Under the pieces are notes generated by a model that worked only from the letters and a program-made list of their open reading frames with translations, was not told the DNA's origin and made no database searches. Of a stretch of 56,629 nucleotides of DNA, positions 1-7,810 are shown piece by piece. The DNA comes from Saprospiraceae bacterium (GTDB lineage: Bacteria > Bacteroidota > Bacteroidia > Chitinophagales > Saprospiraceae). Where the stretch lies: NCBI GenBank assembly GCA_020630735.1, contig JAHDIP010000010.1, positions 1 through 56,629 of the forward strand, in the 5' to 3' direction. A program made the position numbers and the translations under genes. The first letter of the stretch is position 1. Every line of letters begins with the position of its first letter.

Positions 1-78
1 TTAATTAAGCTTTTCATTTTTCTTCTCTTTTGATGGTTTCTCCTACTAATCAATAAACCAATAATTCTACGAATTATG

Positions 79-86
79 TATATTTG
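79..86 (+). promoter_or_regulatory. Bacteroidota -7 box
   Basis: TATATTTG matches the Bacteroidota -7 consensus TAnnTTTG and lies 17 bases before the ATG at 104. No clear -33 TTTG is seen at the expected distance, so this is a partial match. Confidence 0.45.
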
Positions 87-103
87 CAATCAAAAAAAAT
101 CCG

Positions 104-481
104 ATGGAAGAATGGGAATTTGAATTTGAATGGCTGCGTGTTCGGCACATCGTAAAAAAGTCCTTTGACAAAAAGGATTTACCTGACTTAAATGGTATTT
201 TATTTTTAATCGGAATACAAGAGTTGGGCAGATGGAAAGAGCAGTTTTCGAAAGAAGAAAAACAAGATTTAATGCATATTGCCATCTGTCGCTTATTAAG
301 TTATGATGGTCATTATAATTTTGTGGGACGAGATGCAGATGGCTGGCCGCATTATGAAGTCGCTATACCTCCTAAAACCAAAGGTGTTAAAGAACAAGAA
401 AAATGGTTGAAAATTAAAGTGATCCAATACTTCAAAGAACTAGAAAATGAGAATGGTGGATTTAGTGAGGAAGAAGAATAG
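104..481 (+). CDS. Conserved hypothetical protein, 125 aa
   Basis: I do not recognise a named domain. The product is a small, soluble, acidic protein with no signal peptide or membrane segment. It is rich in Trp and Glu, starts with a Glu/Trp-rich stretch (MEEWEFEFEW) and ends in an acidic tail (SEEEE). A central DADGWPHYE stretch and a basic/amphipathic C-terminal helix are the most distinctive parts. The ATG is preceded by a TAnnTTTG promoter box, which supports this start. It reads in the same direction as the cyclophilin genes that follow but is about 90 bases upstream of them, so it may be a separate unit. It resembles small cytosolic proteins of unknown function seen in Bacteroidota; this is an impression, not a search result. 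Confidence 0.75.
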   Translation: MEEWEFEFEWLRVRHIVKKSFDKKDLPDLNGILFLIGIQELGRWKEQFSKEEKQDLMHIAICRLLSYDGHYNFVGRDADGWPHYEVAIPPKTKGVKEQEKWLKIKVIQYFKELENENGGFSEEEE

Positions 482-572
482 GGCTAACTTCAATAAAAAT
501 GAAAGTAAAAGTTAAAATCCACTTGGATGTGATTTTTCGTTACGTAATTAATTCCTTAAAAAAAATATAGAA

Positions 573-1223
573 ATGAACCGTTTATTACTTTTGATAGCCC
601 TTGTAGGTAGTTTAATCTTTACGAGTTGTGGTGGTGAGAAATACACTTATGCTGAAATCGAAACCGATATGGGAACGATGAAAGTTAAATTATATAACTC
701 GACACCTCAGCACAGAGATAATTTTATCAAATTAGCAAGCGAAGGCTTTTATGACGATTTGCTATTTCACCGTGTAATAAAAGGCTTTATGGTACAAGGT
801 GGTGATCCTGAGTCGAAAGGAGCACCTTTAAATAAAAGCCTTGGTGCAGGTGGTCCTGGTTATACTATTCCTGCTGAAATTAGTGCTATGCATATTAAAG
901 GAGCATTGTCTGCTGCTCGACAAGGAGATGCTGTCAATCCTGAAAAGCGTTCTTCTGGATCGCAGTTTTATGTAGTACAAGGAAAACCACAGTCAAGTGC
1001 TCAATTAGACAATTTTGAGCGCCAAAAGAAAATAAAATATCCACCAGCAATTCGCAAATTGTACGAAGAGTTGGGGGGAACACCTTTTTTAGATCAAGAT
1101 TATACTGTTTTTGGCGAAGTTGTTGAAGGAATGGATGTGATAGACAAGATTGCTAATGTGAAAACACAACCAGGTGATCGTCCTGTCGAAGATGTAAAAA
1201 TGAAAGTTAGATTATTAAAATAG
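573..1223 (+). CDS. Lipoprotein cyclophilin-type peptidyl-prolyl isomerase
   Basis: This protein is predicted to catalyse cis-trans isomerisation of Xaa-Pro bonds in proteins passing through the periplasm. Residues 1-19 form a lipoprotein signal peptide with lipobox FTSC (Cys19), so it should be membrane anchored. The rest, from about residue 27 to 216, is one cyclophilin domain. It contains FHRVIKGFMVQGGD with the catalytic Arg, SSGSQFYVVQG, and YTVFGEVVEGMDVIDKIA. An insertion of about 30 residues before the final YTVF strand is common in Bacteroidota cyclophilins. It is followed 45 bases later by a second cyclophilin of very similar sequence that has gained a PKD domain, so the pair looks like a tandem duplication. 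Family assignment is firm; the specific substrate is unknown. Confidence 0.93.
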   Translation: MNRLLLLIALVGSLIFTSCGGEKYTYAEIETDMGTMKVKLYNSTPQHRDNFIKLASEGFYDDLLFHRVIKGFMVQGGDPESKGAPLNKSLGAGGPGYTIPAEISAMHIKGALSAARQGDAVNPEKRSSGSQFYVVQGKPQSSAQLDNFERQKKIKYPPAIRKLYEELGGTPFLDQDYTVFGEVVEGMDVIDKIANVKTQPGDRPVEDVKMKVRLLK

Positions 1224-1268
1224 GATTGAAATATAGTTTCTTCCTTAGAATATGTTAAATAAGTGAAC

Positions 1269-2162
1269 ATGCAAAAAATGAAAAATTTAGGCTTTGTCTT
1301 TATACTAGCCTTGCTGATATCTGCTTGTGGAAAACCTATTGCAGATTTTACCTATAGTGGTGCCGATAAACCTGCTCCTGCAGAAGTTGATTTTGAGAAT
1401 AAATCAAAAAAAGCCGAAAGTTACGAATGGGATTTTGGCGATGGTACAAAATCAAGTGAAGCTTCGCCAAAACATAAGTATGCTTCTTCTGGAAATTATA
1501 CTGTAAAATTGACAGCGAAGAAAGGACAAAAAATGACGGAGAAAGAACGTAAAGTTTTTATCGAAGCTCCTGTCGATTGCCTAGTCGAGTTAGAAACAGA
1601 CTTTGGAACGATGACAATCAAGTTATTTAATTCAACTCCAAAGCATAGAGATAACTTCATTAAATTAGTAGAAGAAGGCTTTTATGATGGCTTATTGTTT
1701 CATCGAGTGATCAATGGATTTATGGTGCAAGGTGGCGATCCGAATTCTCGTGGTGCAAAAGCAAATGCTTCTTTGGGCTCTGGCGGACCAGGTTACCAAA
1801 TTGATGCGGAGTTTGAAGCAAATAATGCACACGTTAAAGGTGCCTTATCTGCTGCAAGAATGGGCGACAATGTTAATCCTGAAAAGAAATCTTCAGGGTC
1901 GCAATTTTATGTGGTACAAGGTAGAAGTGTAACAGGTGATATGCTTGACCAAATGGAGGCAAAGAAAGGTATCCGCTATACGAAAGAACAACGTGAAGCA
2001 TATCTTGCAAATGGAGGAACACCATTTTTAGATGCAGAGTATACGGTCTTTGGGCAAGTAATAAAAGGTATGGATGTAATTGACAAAATTGCAAACGTCG
2101 AAACCAATCGTGCCGACCGACCAGTGAAGGATGTGAAAATGAAAATGAAAGTCGTTAAGTAA
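1269..2162 (+). CDS. Lipoprotein PKD-domain cyclophilin PPIase
   Basis: Second of two adjacent peptidyl-prolyl isomerases. The in-frame GTG at 1263 could extend it by two codons, but the ATG at 1269 gives a normal lipoprotein signal ending LLISAC (Cys20). Residues about 25-100 form a PKD domain, with the typical WDFGDGT and a terminal YTVKLTA strand. Residues about 105-297 form a cyclophilin domain with FHRVINGFMVQGGDP, SSGSQFYVVQG and YTVFGQVIKGMDVIDKIA. Many residues are identical to the upstream gene. The PKD domain probably acts as a spacer or binding module holding the isomerase away from the membrane; that role is inferred. A weak inverted repeat follows the stop (2179-2231). Confidence 0.92.
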   Translation: MQKMKNLGFVFILALLISACGKPIADFTYSGADKPAPAEVDFENKSKKAESYEWDFGDGTKSSEASPKHKYASSGNYTVKLTAKKGQKMTEKERKVFIEAPVDCLVELETDFGTMTIKLFNSTPKHRDNFIKLVEEGFYDGLLFHRVINGFMVQGGDPNSRGAKANASLGSGGPGYQIDAEFEANNAHVKGALSAARMGDNVNPEKKSSGSQFYVVQGRSVTGDMLDQMEAKKGIRYTKEQREAYLANGGTPFLDAEYTVFGQVIKGMDVIDKIANVETNRADRPVKDVKMKMKVVK

Positions 2163-2178
2163 ACGCATCATATGCCTA

Positions 2179-2231
2179 AGGAATGAGGTATAAACAAGCC
2201 AAGAATGTAAATTTATTTTTAACTCATTCCT
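2179..2231 (+). terminator. Possible terminator hairpin after PKD-cyclophilin
   Basis: Inverted repeat AGGAATGAG (2179-2187) and CTCATTCCT (2223-2231), nine perfect base pairs around an AT-rich loop of 35 bases. There is no strong U-tract, so termination is only possible. Confidence 0.35.
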
Positions 2232-2266
2232 AAGTAAGTAGGTGAAGCAATTTAATAGCAATACTA

Positions 2267-3013
2267 ATGAATACACAAGCAACTGCTCTAGGAATAGATA
2301 TTGGAGGATCTGGCATCAAAGGTGCTATTGTAGATTTGGAAAAAGGTGTACTGTTATCAGAACGTCATCGTATTCCTACTCCGAAACCCGCTACTCCTGA
2401 AGCAGTTGCTTCAGTGTTCAAACAGCTTGTAGACCATTTTAACTGGAAAGGAAATATTGGTGCTGGTTTTCCTGCCATTATCCAAAATGGAGTAGCAAAA
2501 ACAGCTACGAATGTTGATGACGGATGGATTGATACAGATGCAGCGAAATTGTTTTCTGAAATTTGTGGACAAAAAGTAGTTGTCTTAAATGATGCAGATG
2601 CTGCTGGTCTTGCAGAGTACAAATTTGGTCTTGGTGGAGAAAATAAAGGAGTAACGCTTCTCCTAACCATCGGTACAGGAATTGGTTCAGCTCTGTTTAT
2701 TGACAAGCATCTGGTGCCAAATACAGAATTTGGTCACGTCTTTTTTAAGAAAAAAATTGCCGAATTATCGGTGTCTGATCGAGCAAGAAAAGAACAAGAA
2801 TTAAGCTACGAAAAATGGGGTAAACGATTCAATAAATACCTCTTACATATGGAACGTCTCCTTTCTCCAAATCTCATTGTATTGGGTGGTGGATGTAGTA
2901 AAAAGTTTAGCCAATATAGCCATTGCTTTACAACGAATGCCACTGTCCAACCTGCCAAATTATTGAATGAAGCGGGGATTATTGGTGCCGCTTATTATGC
3001 CAATCAGACCTAA
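2267..3013 (+). CDS. ppgK: Polyphosphate glucokinase (ROK family)
   Basis: Predicted to phosphorylate glucose to glucose-6-phosphate using inorganic polyphosphate and/or ATP, in the cytoplasm. The 248-residue length fits polyphosphate glucokinases rather than the longer ROK repressors. The N-terminal phosphate-binding motif GIDIGGSGIKGA is at residues 9-20. A second phosphate motif LTIGTGIGSALF and the conserved NDADAAGLAEYKFG stretch follow. EFGH is present, but the Cys-rich zinc motif of ROK regulators is absent, and there is no HTH. It stands alone between the cyclophilins and a convergent gene set, 16 bases from the end of the latter. Polyphosphate rather than ATP preference is inferred from family resemblance. 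Confidence 0.88.
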   Translation: MNTQATALGIDIGGSGIKGAIVDLEKGVLLSERHRIPTPKPATPEAVASVFKQLVDHFNWKGNIGAGFPAIIQNGVAKTATNVDDGWIDTDAAKLFSEICGQKVVVLNDADAAGLAEYKFGLGGENKGVTLLLTIGTGIGSALFIDKHLVPNTEFGHVFFKKKIAELSVSDRARKEQELSYEKWGKRFNKYLLHMERLLSPNLIVLGGGCSKKFSQYSHCFTTNATVQPAKLLNEAGIIGAAYYANQT

Positions 3014-3028
3014 AGAGCACTCTCTTTT

Positions 3029-3859
3029 TTAGAAGCGATAAATTTTTATACACTCTTTTTGTAGAACATACAATCTATTCTGTTGGATATGTATTTTGTC
3101 TTCTGTAGAGACATCAGGAGGTAAAGGTAAAGTATTAGAGAATAGAGATGTTAAGTGAAAGGTATGTACTAATCCTTCTTTTACATAAATCAACTGCCTA
3201 TTTAATATCTGAAAATCAGTCAAGCCTTTTAAGTCAATTGTTTTGATATAATTTCCATAAATATCGAAAACTAAAATGCCTATGCTCGGATCATTTACAT
3301 AAAGTCGGTTATCTTTTTCGAGCATAAAATTGGGCTGGATGGAGATGCCTAATTCTAAACTTAGATTATCGCCTTCTTCGAGTACTACTCCTCTCCTATT
3401 TATTTTCTTTACCTTAAATGCTAGGTCATCGTAAATCCAAATATTATTGTCATTCGACATACCGATTGCTTTTACTTCGACCACATCAAGATTGTACAAA
3501 TTAAATTCACTTGTTTGGTTAAGTGTACGGTCTAGCGTAACGATAGTCAAGTATTCTGGATAGTACAATAAAATATTAAACGGGTTGGTAGCATCGATCA
3601 TGCCCAAACTTCCCAGGTTATTATTGTTGAACCGAAAAATTTCTTTTCCTTCGGCATTGTATTTAACAACATCATTATCTGTCGTTCGTATATAACATTG
3701 TTGTACTTTGTCGGTACTTAAAAGGGTAGCTTTTACTGGAATTTCCTTTAGAAGGGTATAAACAGAATCAGTTTGAGCAGGAAGAAAGCTATAATAGAAC
3801 AAGCATAGGGCAATTACCAAGATTGTTCGATTATTTTTTGTAAACAGTGCCTTCTTCAT
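3029..3859 (-). CDS. Secreted hypothetical protein, beta-propeller-like
   Basis: Function unknown. The Met at 3859 opens a signal peptide (MKKALFTK, a hydrophobic core, then FLPAQ), so the protein should be exported. An earlier in-frame ATG at 3874 would add five residues. The mature part has repeated short beta-strand patterns such as VYNDPSIGILVFDIYGNYIKTIDL, VVKYNAEGKEIF and NIWIYDDLAFKVKKINRRG, which look like NHL or six-bladed propeller repeats. There is no T9SS sorting domain. The start overlaps the 3' end of the LpxH-type gene by 29 bases, so the two, and the dioxygenase gene upstream, are probably co-transcribed. A scaffolding or sensing role is possible but not shown. Confidence 0.72.
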   Translation of the reverse strand: MKKALFTKNNRTILVIALCLFYYSFLPAQTDSVYTLLKEIPVKATLLSTDKVQQCYIRTTDNDVVKYNAEGKEIFRFNNNNLGSLGMIDATNPFNILLYYPEYLTIVTLDRTLNQTSEFNLYNLDVVEVKAIGMSNDNNIWIYDDLAFKVKKINRRGVVLEEGDNLSLELGISIQPNFMLEKDNRLYVNDPSIGILVFDIYGNYIKTIDLKGLTDFQILNRQLIYVKEGLVHTFHLTSLFSNTLPLPPDVSTEDKIHIQQNRLYVLQKECIKIYRF

Positions 3860-4646
3860 TTTCAAAAAATTCAATTGTTAAATCGTTGCCATCAAAAACA
3901 GCATAAGAGTTGAAGTTCATCCACTCTCCTAGGTTAATATAACGACTGGTTTGGTTTTTTAGCGTGTAGTCGATTGGTAAATGTCGGTGCCCAAAGATAA
4001 AAAAGTCAGCAGCAAGGGTATCTAATTTTTTATTGGCATAGATCAATAGCCACTCTTTGTCCTCACCGAGGAAGGTAGATTCATCGCCATTAGACTCTCG
4101 ACTTCTACCCGACCAAAAGTTAGCCAAGCCAATGCCAAAGTTAGGATGTATCCGAGCAAATAACCATTGACATATCGGATTAGCAAAAACTTTTTTGATG
4201 AATTTATAACCATAATCACCAGGTCCTAAACCATCACCATGACCGATAAAAAATGTTTTACCTTTTATGGTTTTAACGATAGGTTCTCGATAAATCGGAA
4301 TGCCAAATTCATCTTCAAAATACTTGAACATCCACATATCATGATTGCCAATGAAAAAGTAAATCGGAATACCGAAGTCACGCAATTCTGCTAATTTGCC
4401 AAAAAGGCGAATATAGCCTTTGGGTACAACGTAGCTGTATTCAAACCAAAAATCAAAGACATCGCCAACTAAATAGATTTCTTCAGCGTCTTCTTTTATT
4501 TGGTCTAACCAACGGACGATTTGACGTTCACGTTCAGCACTAGTATATTTAGCATTTACACCTAAGTGGAAGTCGGAGGCAAAGTAGATTTTTTTCTTCA
4601 AATTATTAGAATAAAGACTATTGTGGACGTTCCATAACAGAACCAC
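3831..4646 (-). CDS. lpxH: UDP-2,3-diacylglucosamine diphosphatase (LpxH family)
   Basis: Calcineurin-like metallophosphatase, predicted to cleave UDP-2,3-diacylglucosamine to lipid X in lipid A synthesis at the inner face of the inner membrane. All metal motifs are visible: DFHLG (Asp25, His27), GDVFDFW (Asp62), GNHD (101-103), GHGDG (His136) and FGHRH (His220, His222). The ATG at 4646 overlaps the end of the dioxygenase gene by 29 bases. The usual family N-terminus begins about residue 17 (KKKIYFASDFH), so a TTG at 4601 is an alternative start. Other members of this phosphatase group in Bacteroidota are annotated only as metallophosphatases, so the LpxH assignment is likely but not certain. 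Confidence 0.83.
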   Translation of the reverse strand: MVLLWNVHNSLYSNNLKKKIYFASDFHLGVNAKYTSAERERQIVRWLDQIKEDAEEIYLVGDVFDFWFEYSYVVPKGYIRLFGKLAELRDFGIPIYFFIGNHDMWMFKYFEDEFGIPIYREPIVKTIKGKTFFIGHGDGLGPGDYGYKFIKKVFANPICQWLFARIHPNFGIGLANFWSGRSRESNGDESTFLGEDKEWLLIYANKKLDTLAADFFIFGHRHLPIDYTLKNQTSRYINLGEWMNFNSYAVFDGNDLTIEFFENEEGTVYKK

Positions 4647-5139
4647 ATTTTTTACAAGTTCTAAGATCTGTTGAATCCATAAAATTATTCATCACTATTG
4701 GCAATTGATTGACAATGTCTTTCATCTCAAAACTATCTTCATGCAATTTGTGATTACAGTTTTCACAGAACCACATTAACTTATCTTCCTCATTACCTCT
4801 GCGGTAACGTTCGATCACAAGTCCAACTGTATTAGCAGGACGTTGTGGTGAATGAGGGATACGAGGAGGCAACAGAAACATTTCACCTTCTTTTATCTGA
4901 ATGTCTTCAGGAGTGCCATCTTCGTTGATAATTTTGAGTGTAATATCTCCTTCTATTTGATAAAACAATTCTTCACCATCTTCGTAGTGATAATCTTTTC
5001 TACCATTAGGACCACCAACGATCATTACGATATAATCTTCATTTTCAAAATAGACTTGTTTGTTGCCAATCGGCGGCTTTAGAAGGTGACGGTGTTCGTC
5101 CACCCATTTTTGAAGATTAAATGGTTTTGCTATAGACAT
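4618..5139 (-). CDS. haaO: 3-hydroxyanthranilate 3,4-dioxygenase
   Basis: Opens the ring of 3-hydroxyanthranilate with O2 to give 2-amino-3-carboxymuconate semialdehyde, a step of kynurenine (tryptophan) breakdown and of quinolinate/NAD synthesis. The 173-residue cupin has the catalytic Fe(II) ligands His51, Glu57 and His96. The C-terminus has the second, rubredoxin-like metal site with Cys125, Cys128, Cys162 and Cys165. These positions agree closely with characterised bacterial enzymes of this family. The gene starts 74 bases from a divergent SDR gene and overlaps the LpxH-type gene. Other kynurenine-pathway genes are not in the window. Confidence 0.95.
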   Translation of the reverse strand: MSIAKPFNLQKWVDEHRHLLKPPIGNKQVYFENEDYIVMIVGGPNGRKDYHYEDGEELFYQIEGDITLKIINEDGTPEDIQIKEGEMFLLPPRIPHSPQRPANTVGLVIERYRRGNEEDKLMWFCENCNHKLHEDSFEMKDIVNQLPIVMNNFMDSTDLRTCKKCGSVMERPQ

Positions 5140-5213
5140 ATCCTAATAATTTTTTTTGCTAATAAATAATGCTAAATTTAACACAAAATTTTGATACAAA
5201 ACACGATATAGAT

Positions 5214-5999
5214 ATGAATTTAAGCTTAAAAGGAAAAAATGCTCTTATCTGTGGAGGTAGTAGAGGAATAGGAAAAGCAACAGCAGTAGCTATTGCAAAT
5301 CTAGGCGCTAATGTTACGCTTGTATCTAGAAGTCCAGAACTAATGTCTGACATTGTGCATGAGTTAGACGATTCGCAGGATCAACATCATGATTTTTTAA
5401 TGGCTGACTTTAGAAATAGTGCAGACCTTAAACGGAAAATTCATACTCTAGTTGTACGGAAACCAATACATGTTTTAGTCAACAATACTGGTGGACCAAA
5501 AGGAGGAGCGATAGTAGAGGCTAATGTTGAGGAATTTACAGATGCTTTTCACAATCATTTAGTTTGCAATCATATCTTAGTACAGTCTGTAATGAAAGGA
5601 ATGAAGAAAGCAGGGTTTGGCAGAATAATAAATATCATTTCTACTTCTGTAAAACAACCATTGAATAATTTGGGTGTGTCAAACACAACCCGTGGGGCTG
5701 TTGCAAGTTGGTCAAAAACAATTGCAAATGAACTAGGACCATTTGGTATCACTGTTAATAATGTATTACCAGGCAAAACCAATACTGGGCGTTTAAAAGA
5801 AATTATTACAACACAGGCAACAAAAACAGATACATCAGCCGAAGATGTCGAAGAAGCAATGAAGAAAGAAATTCCTGTTGGTCGCTTTGCAGAGCCTCAT
5901 GAAATTGCTGCGGCCATAGCTTTTTTAGCCACACCAGCAGCAGCTTACATTAATGGCATTAGTTTGCCAGTAGATGGTGGCTTGATTAAAAGTTTGTAA
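5214..5999 (+). CDS. Atypical SDR family oxidoreductase
   Basis: Rossmann-fold short-chain dehydrogenase/reductase of 261 residues. The cofactor motif is GGSRGIG (residues 14-20), the central NNTGG replaces NNAG at about 90-94, and the C-terminus has the usual LPVDGG. The catalytic YxxxK is absent: the aligned positions are Ser156 and Arg160 (SNTTR). This matches a subgroup of beta-ketoacyl-ACP-reductase-like SDRs that lack the active-site Tyr. The Met at 5214 was chosen over 5169 because the Rossmann strand follows it directly. It is divergent from 3-hydroxyanthranilate dioxygenase across a short shared promoter region, which suggests a role linked to aromatic or kynurenine metabolism; that link is inference. 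The substrate is unknown. Confidence 0.85.
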   Translation: MNLSLKGKNALICGGSRGIGKATAVAIANLGANVTLVSRSPELMSDIVHELDDSQDQHHDFLMADFRNSADLKRKIHTLVVRKPIHVLVNNTGGPKGGAIVEANVEEFTDAFHNHLVCNHILVQSVMKGMKKAGFGRIINIISTSVKQPLNNLGVSNTTRGAVASWSKTIANELGPFGITVNNVLPGKTNTGRLKEIITTQATKTDTSAEDVEEAMKKEIPVGRFAEPHEIAAAIAFLATPAAAYINGISLPVDGGLIKSL

Positions 6000-6022
6000 G
6001 CATTAGACTATAAGTCTATTCC

Positions 6023-6787
6023 TTAATTTATAGCATCTAATAGTTTTTTTGCTTTTGTCTGTTGCGGAAAAGCTTCTTTAATAATATTTTCTAAGTTGCT
6101 TTTAGCAGCGGATAAATTATTGTTTTGTATATATGCTAAGGCTTGATACCATAGTGCTTTTTCTTCATCTCCGTTATTATCTATTACACGTTGGAATTTT
6201 TCAATAGCTTTCTCAAACTCTTTTAGCTCAATGTAATTTTGTCCTTCGAGTAAACGTACCGTATTATACTTAGGGTATGTTTCAGGAATTTTGGATAATG
6301 TCAAAAGTGATTCTACATAATTTCCAGACAAGAATTCTGTATCACCTTTTTTTAATAGAGCATAAAACGCTTCTTGATCATTTGCCCCTTTCAATGTAAT
6401 TATTGTGCTCGTTTTGGTGTCTTGCCAATACTGTTGAGCGAGTTGCTGCGAAGTTTGGCTAGGTTGTTTTAATAAAAATAAAGCTGCTACTAATAAGGCA
6501 ACAGATGCCGCAATACCGATTAGGTATTTTTGATAATTTAGACGGACGATTTTTGATTCCTTATTAGGCTTTTTATCATTTAAAAATTTTTCTTTGTTTT
6601 TATTCGGGCTGCCTGCATCATACAGTTCTTCTACTACTTTATGAGCATACTCATATTGGTTTAGTTTTTGGCGAAAGCCAGCTTCATTTTTTAACCGTTG
6701 ATTAAAAGTCGCTAGTTCGGTTTCAGTGAGATCGAAATCTAAATAGCGTTCAATGAGTTCAATATCTTTTGTGGATTTTTCTTGCAT
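6023..6787 (-). CDS. Membrane TPR protein, probable anti-sigma factor
   Basis: Follows the sigma-factor gene on the same strand after about 60 bases. Residues 1-85 form a soluble, charged N-terminal part with helical YLDFDLTETELATF and FRQKLNQYE segments, as in cytoplasmic anti-sigma domains. A single membrane helix spans about residues 88-107. The remaining 145 residues form TPR-like repeats (FLSGNYVESLLTLSKIP, ELKEFEKAIEKFQRVI, ALWYQALAYIQNNNLSAAKSNL) that should lie in the periplasm. No zinc-binding anti-sigma motif is present, unlike the paralogous system at 32.8-34.3 kb. The proposed job is to hold the sigma factor inactive until the TPR part senses a periplasmic signal. This is inferred from architecture and gene order. 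Confidence 0.7.
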   Translation of the reverse strand: MQEKSTKDIELIERYLDFDLTETELATFNQRLKNEAGFRQKLNQYEYAHKVVEELYDAGSPNKNKEKFLNDKKPNKESKIVRLNYQKYLIGIAASVALLVAALFLLKQPSQTSQQLAQQYWQDTKTSTIITLKGANDQEAFYALLKKGDTEFLSGNYVESLLTLSKIPETYPKYNTVRLLEGQNYIELKEFEKAIEKFQRVIDNNGDEEKALWYQALAYIQNNNLSAAKSNLENIIKEAFPQQTKAKKLLDAIN

Positions 6788-6846
6788 GATTTTTTGTTTT
6801 GTGTAGGGAACTATTTGATATAAAATCTATTAACCATTGCTAAGGT

Positions 6847-7434
6847 CTAATTGGAGGGTTTATTTAACTCAACAAAGAATTTACGTTTTAGTTCTTTTTT
6901 GCAATTGTATTTTGCTTGTACAATACCTTGATAGTTTTTGTATCCTAATTCTTCCCAAATATTTTTTAGTTTTTCGCCATTAATTAAATAAGTATAAAGT
7001 GTTTTACATTTTTGACAAAGATTAGCAATTGCATTTCTTAAAGAAGTATGCTTCACTTCATCCGTTATTAATTCTTCCCATAAATCTTCATCACTCTTAT
7101 GCTCTCCTTCACTTATGTCTCTATCAAATTCTTCTTTGTAGTCAACTCGTTCATTTTTTCTTTTTCGCTGCATATTATGAAACGCATTAATACACATCCG
7201 ATAAATGTATCCTTCGATATTTTGAGATGGCAACTCTTGTTTCCCTTCTACAAAACGTTCCCAAAACTTTAAGAGTACTTGTGCAAAAACTTCATCTGCA
7301 TCAAATTGAGACTTTGTTAATTGAAGCAGTTTAGGTTGACACTTTTGCTTCACCTGCGCAAAGAAATGATTGAAATCTTTGCTATTGCCATTTTGAGCCG
7401 CCTCAAATACATGTGAAAAGTTTGTATGATTCAT
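6847..7434 (-). CDS. RNA polymerase sigma factor, ECF-like
   Basis: Alternative sigma factor of 195 residues that should direct RNA polymerase to a specific promoter set. Region 2 is recognisable around residues 45-95 (FDADEVFAQVLLKFWERF, then IEGYIYRMCINAFHNMQRKRK), and region 4 lies near the C-terminus (EKLKNIWEELGYKNYQGIVQAKYNCKKELKRKF). It is divergent from the exported-protein genes that begin at 7811, with a 376-base gap between, and precedes the TPR anti-sigma-like gene. The spacing suggests an operon with that gene. The target promoters are not identifiable from the sequence; the divergent cassette is the obvious candidate but this is unproven. Confidence 0.83.
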   Translation of the reverse strand: MNHTNFSHVFEAAQNGNSKDFNHFFAQVKQKCQPKLLQLTKSQFDADEVFAQVLLKFWERFVEGKQELPSQNIEGYIYRMCINAFHNMQRKRKNERVDYKEEFDRDISEGEHKSDEDLWEELITDEVKHTSLRNAIANLCQKCKTLYTYLINGEKLKNIWEELGYKNYQGIVQAKYNCKKELKRKFFVELNKPSN

Positions 7435-7810
7435 AGTAGTTAGTTTCAGCTAAAAGCGGAGAAATAAAAAATTATGTTTTTATTCCGTCTGTCAAAAATA
7501 GAGCCTTCCATTTAAGAGACACAAAATATTGAAAAAATAAAACTAGTTGAATGCGAATAAAAAAATACATGATTTTTTCTGTCTCCTAAGATACTAAAAT
7601 TCAGCTTCTTGTAAGAAAGTTAAATCGAAAAAATAAAATTTATGCTTTATCTTTTTTTAGTGCTGTGTCTTTTATGTAAACCTTATTGATGCATCGATAA
7701 AACTATGATAGACTTTTGATAAATAAAAGTATTCATCAAAATAATAAATCAAAAAGCGTAAGCCGAAAAGCTAAAAGAGTAGGCATTAAAAATTTAAAAC
7801 TAAAACAAAA
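7435..7810. other. Divergent intergenic region, sigma factor / T9SS cassette
   Basis: A 376-base AT-rich gap without a credible ORF. It must hold promoters for the sigma factor gene (minus) and the first exported-protein gene (plus). A near-palindrome GATGCATC occurs near 7689-7696. I cannot identify a sigma-specific promoter motif here. Confidence 0.5.

Noticed and set aside
2365-2706. Antisense 113-codon frame over ppgK
   Set aside because: Shadow of the glucokinase frame; no start signal or family match.
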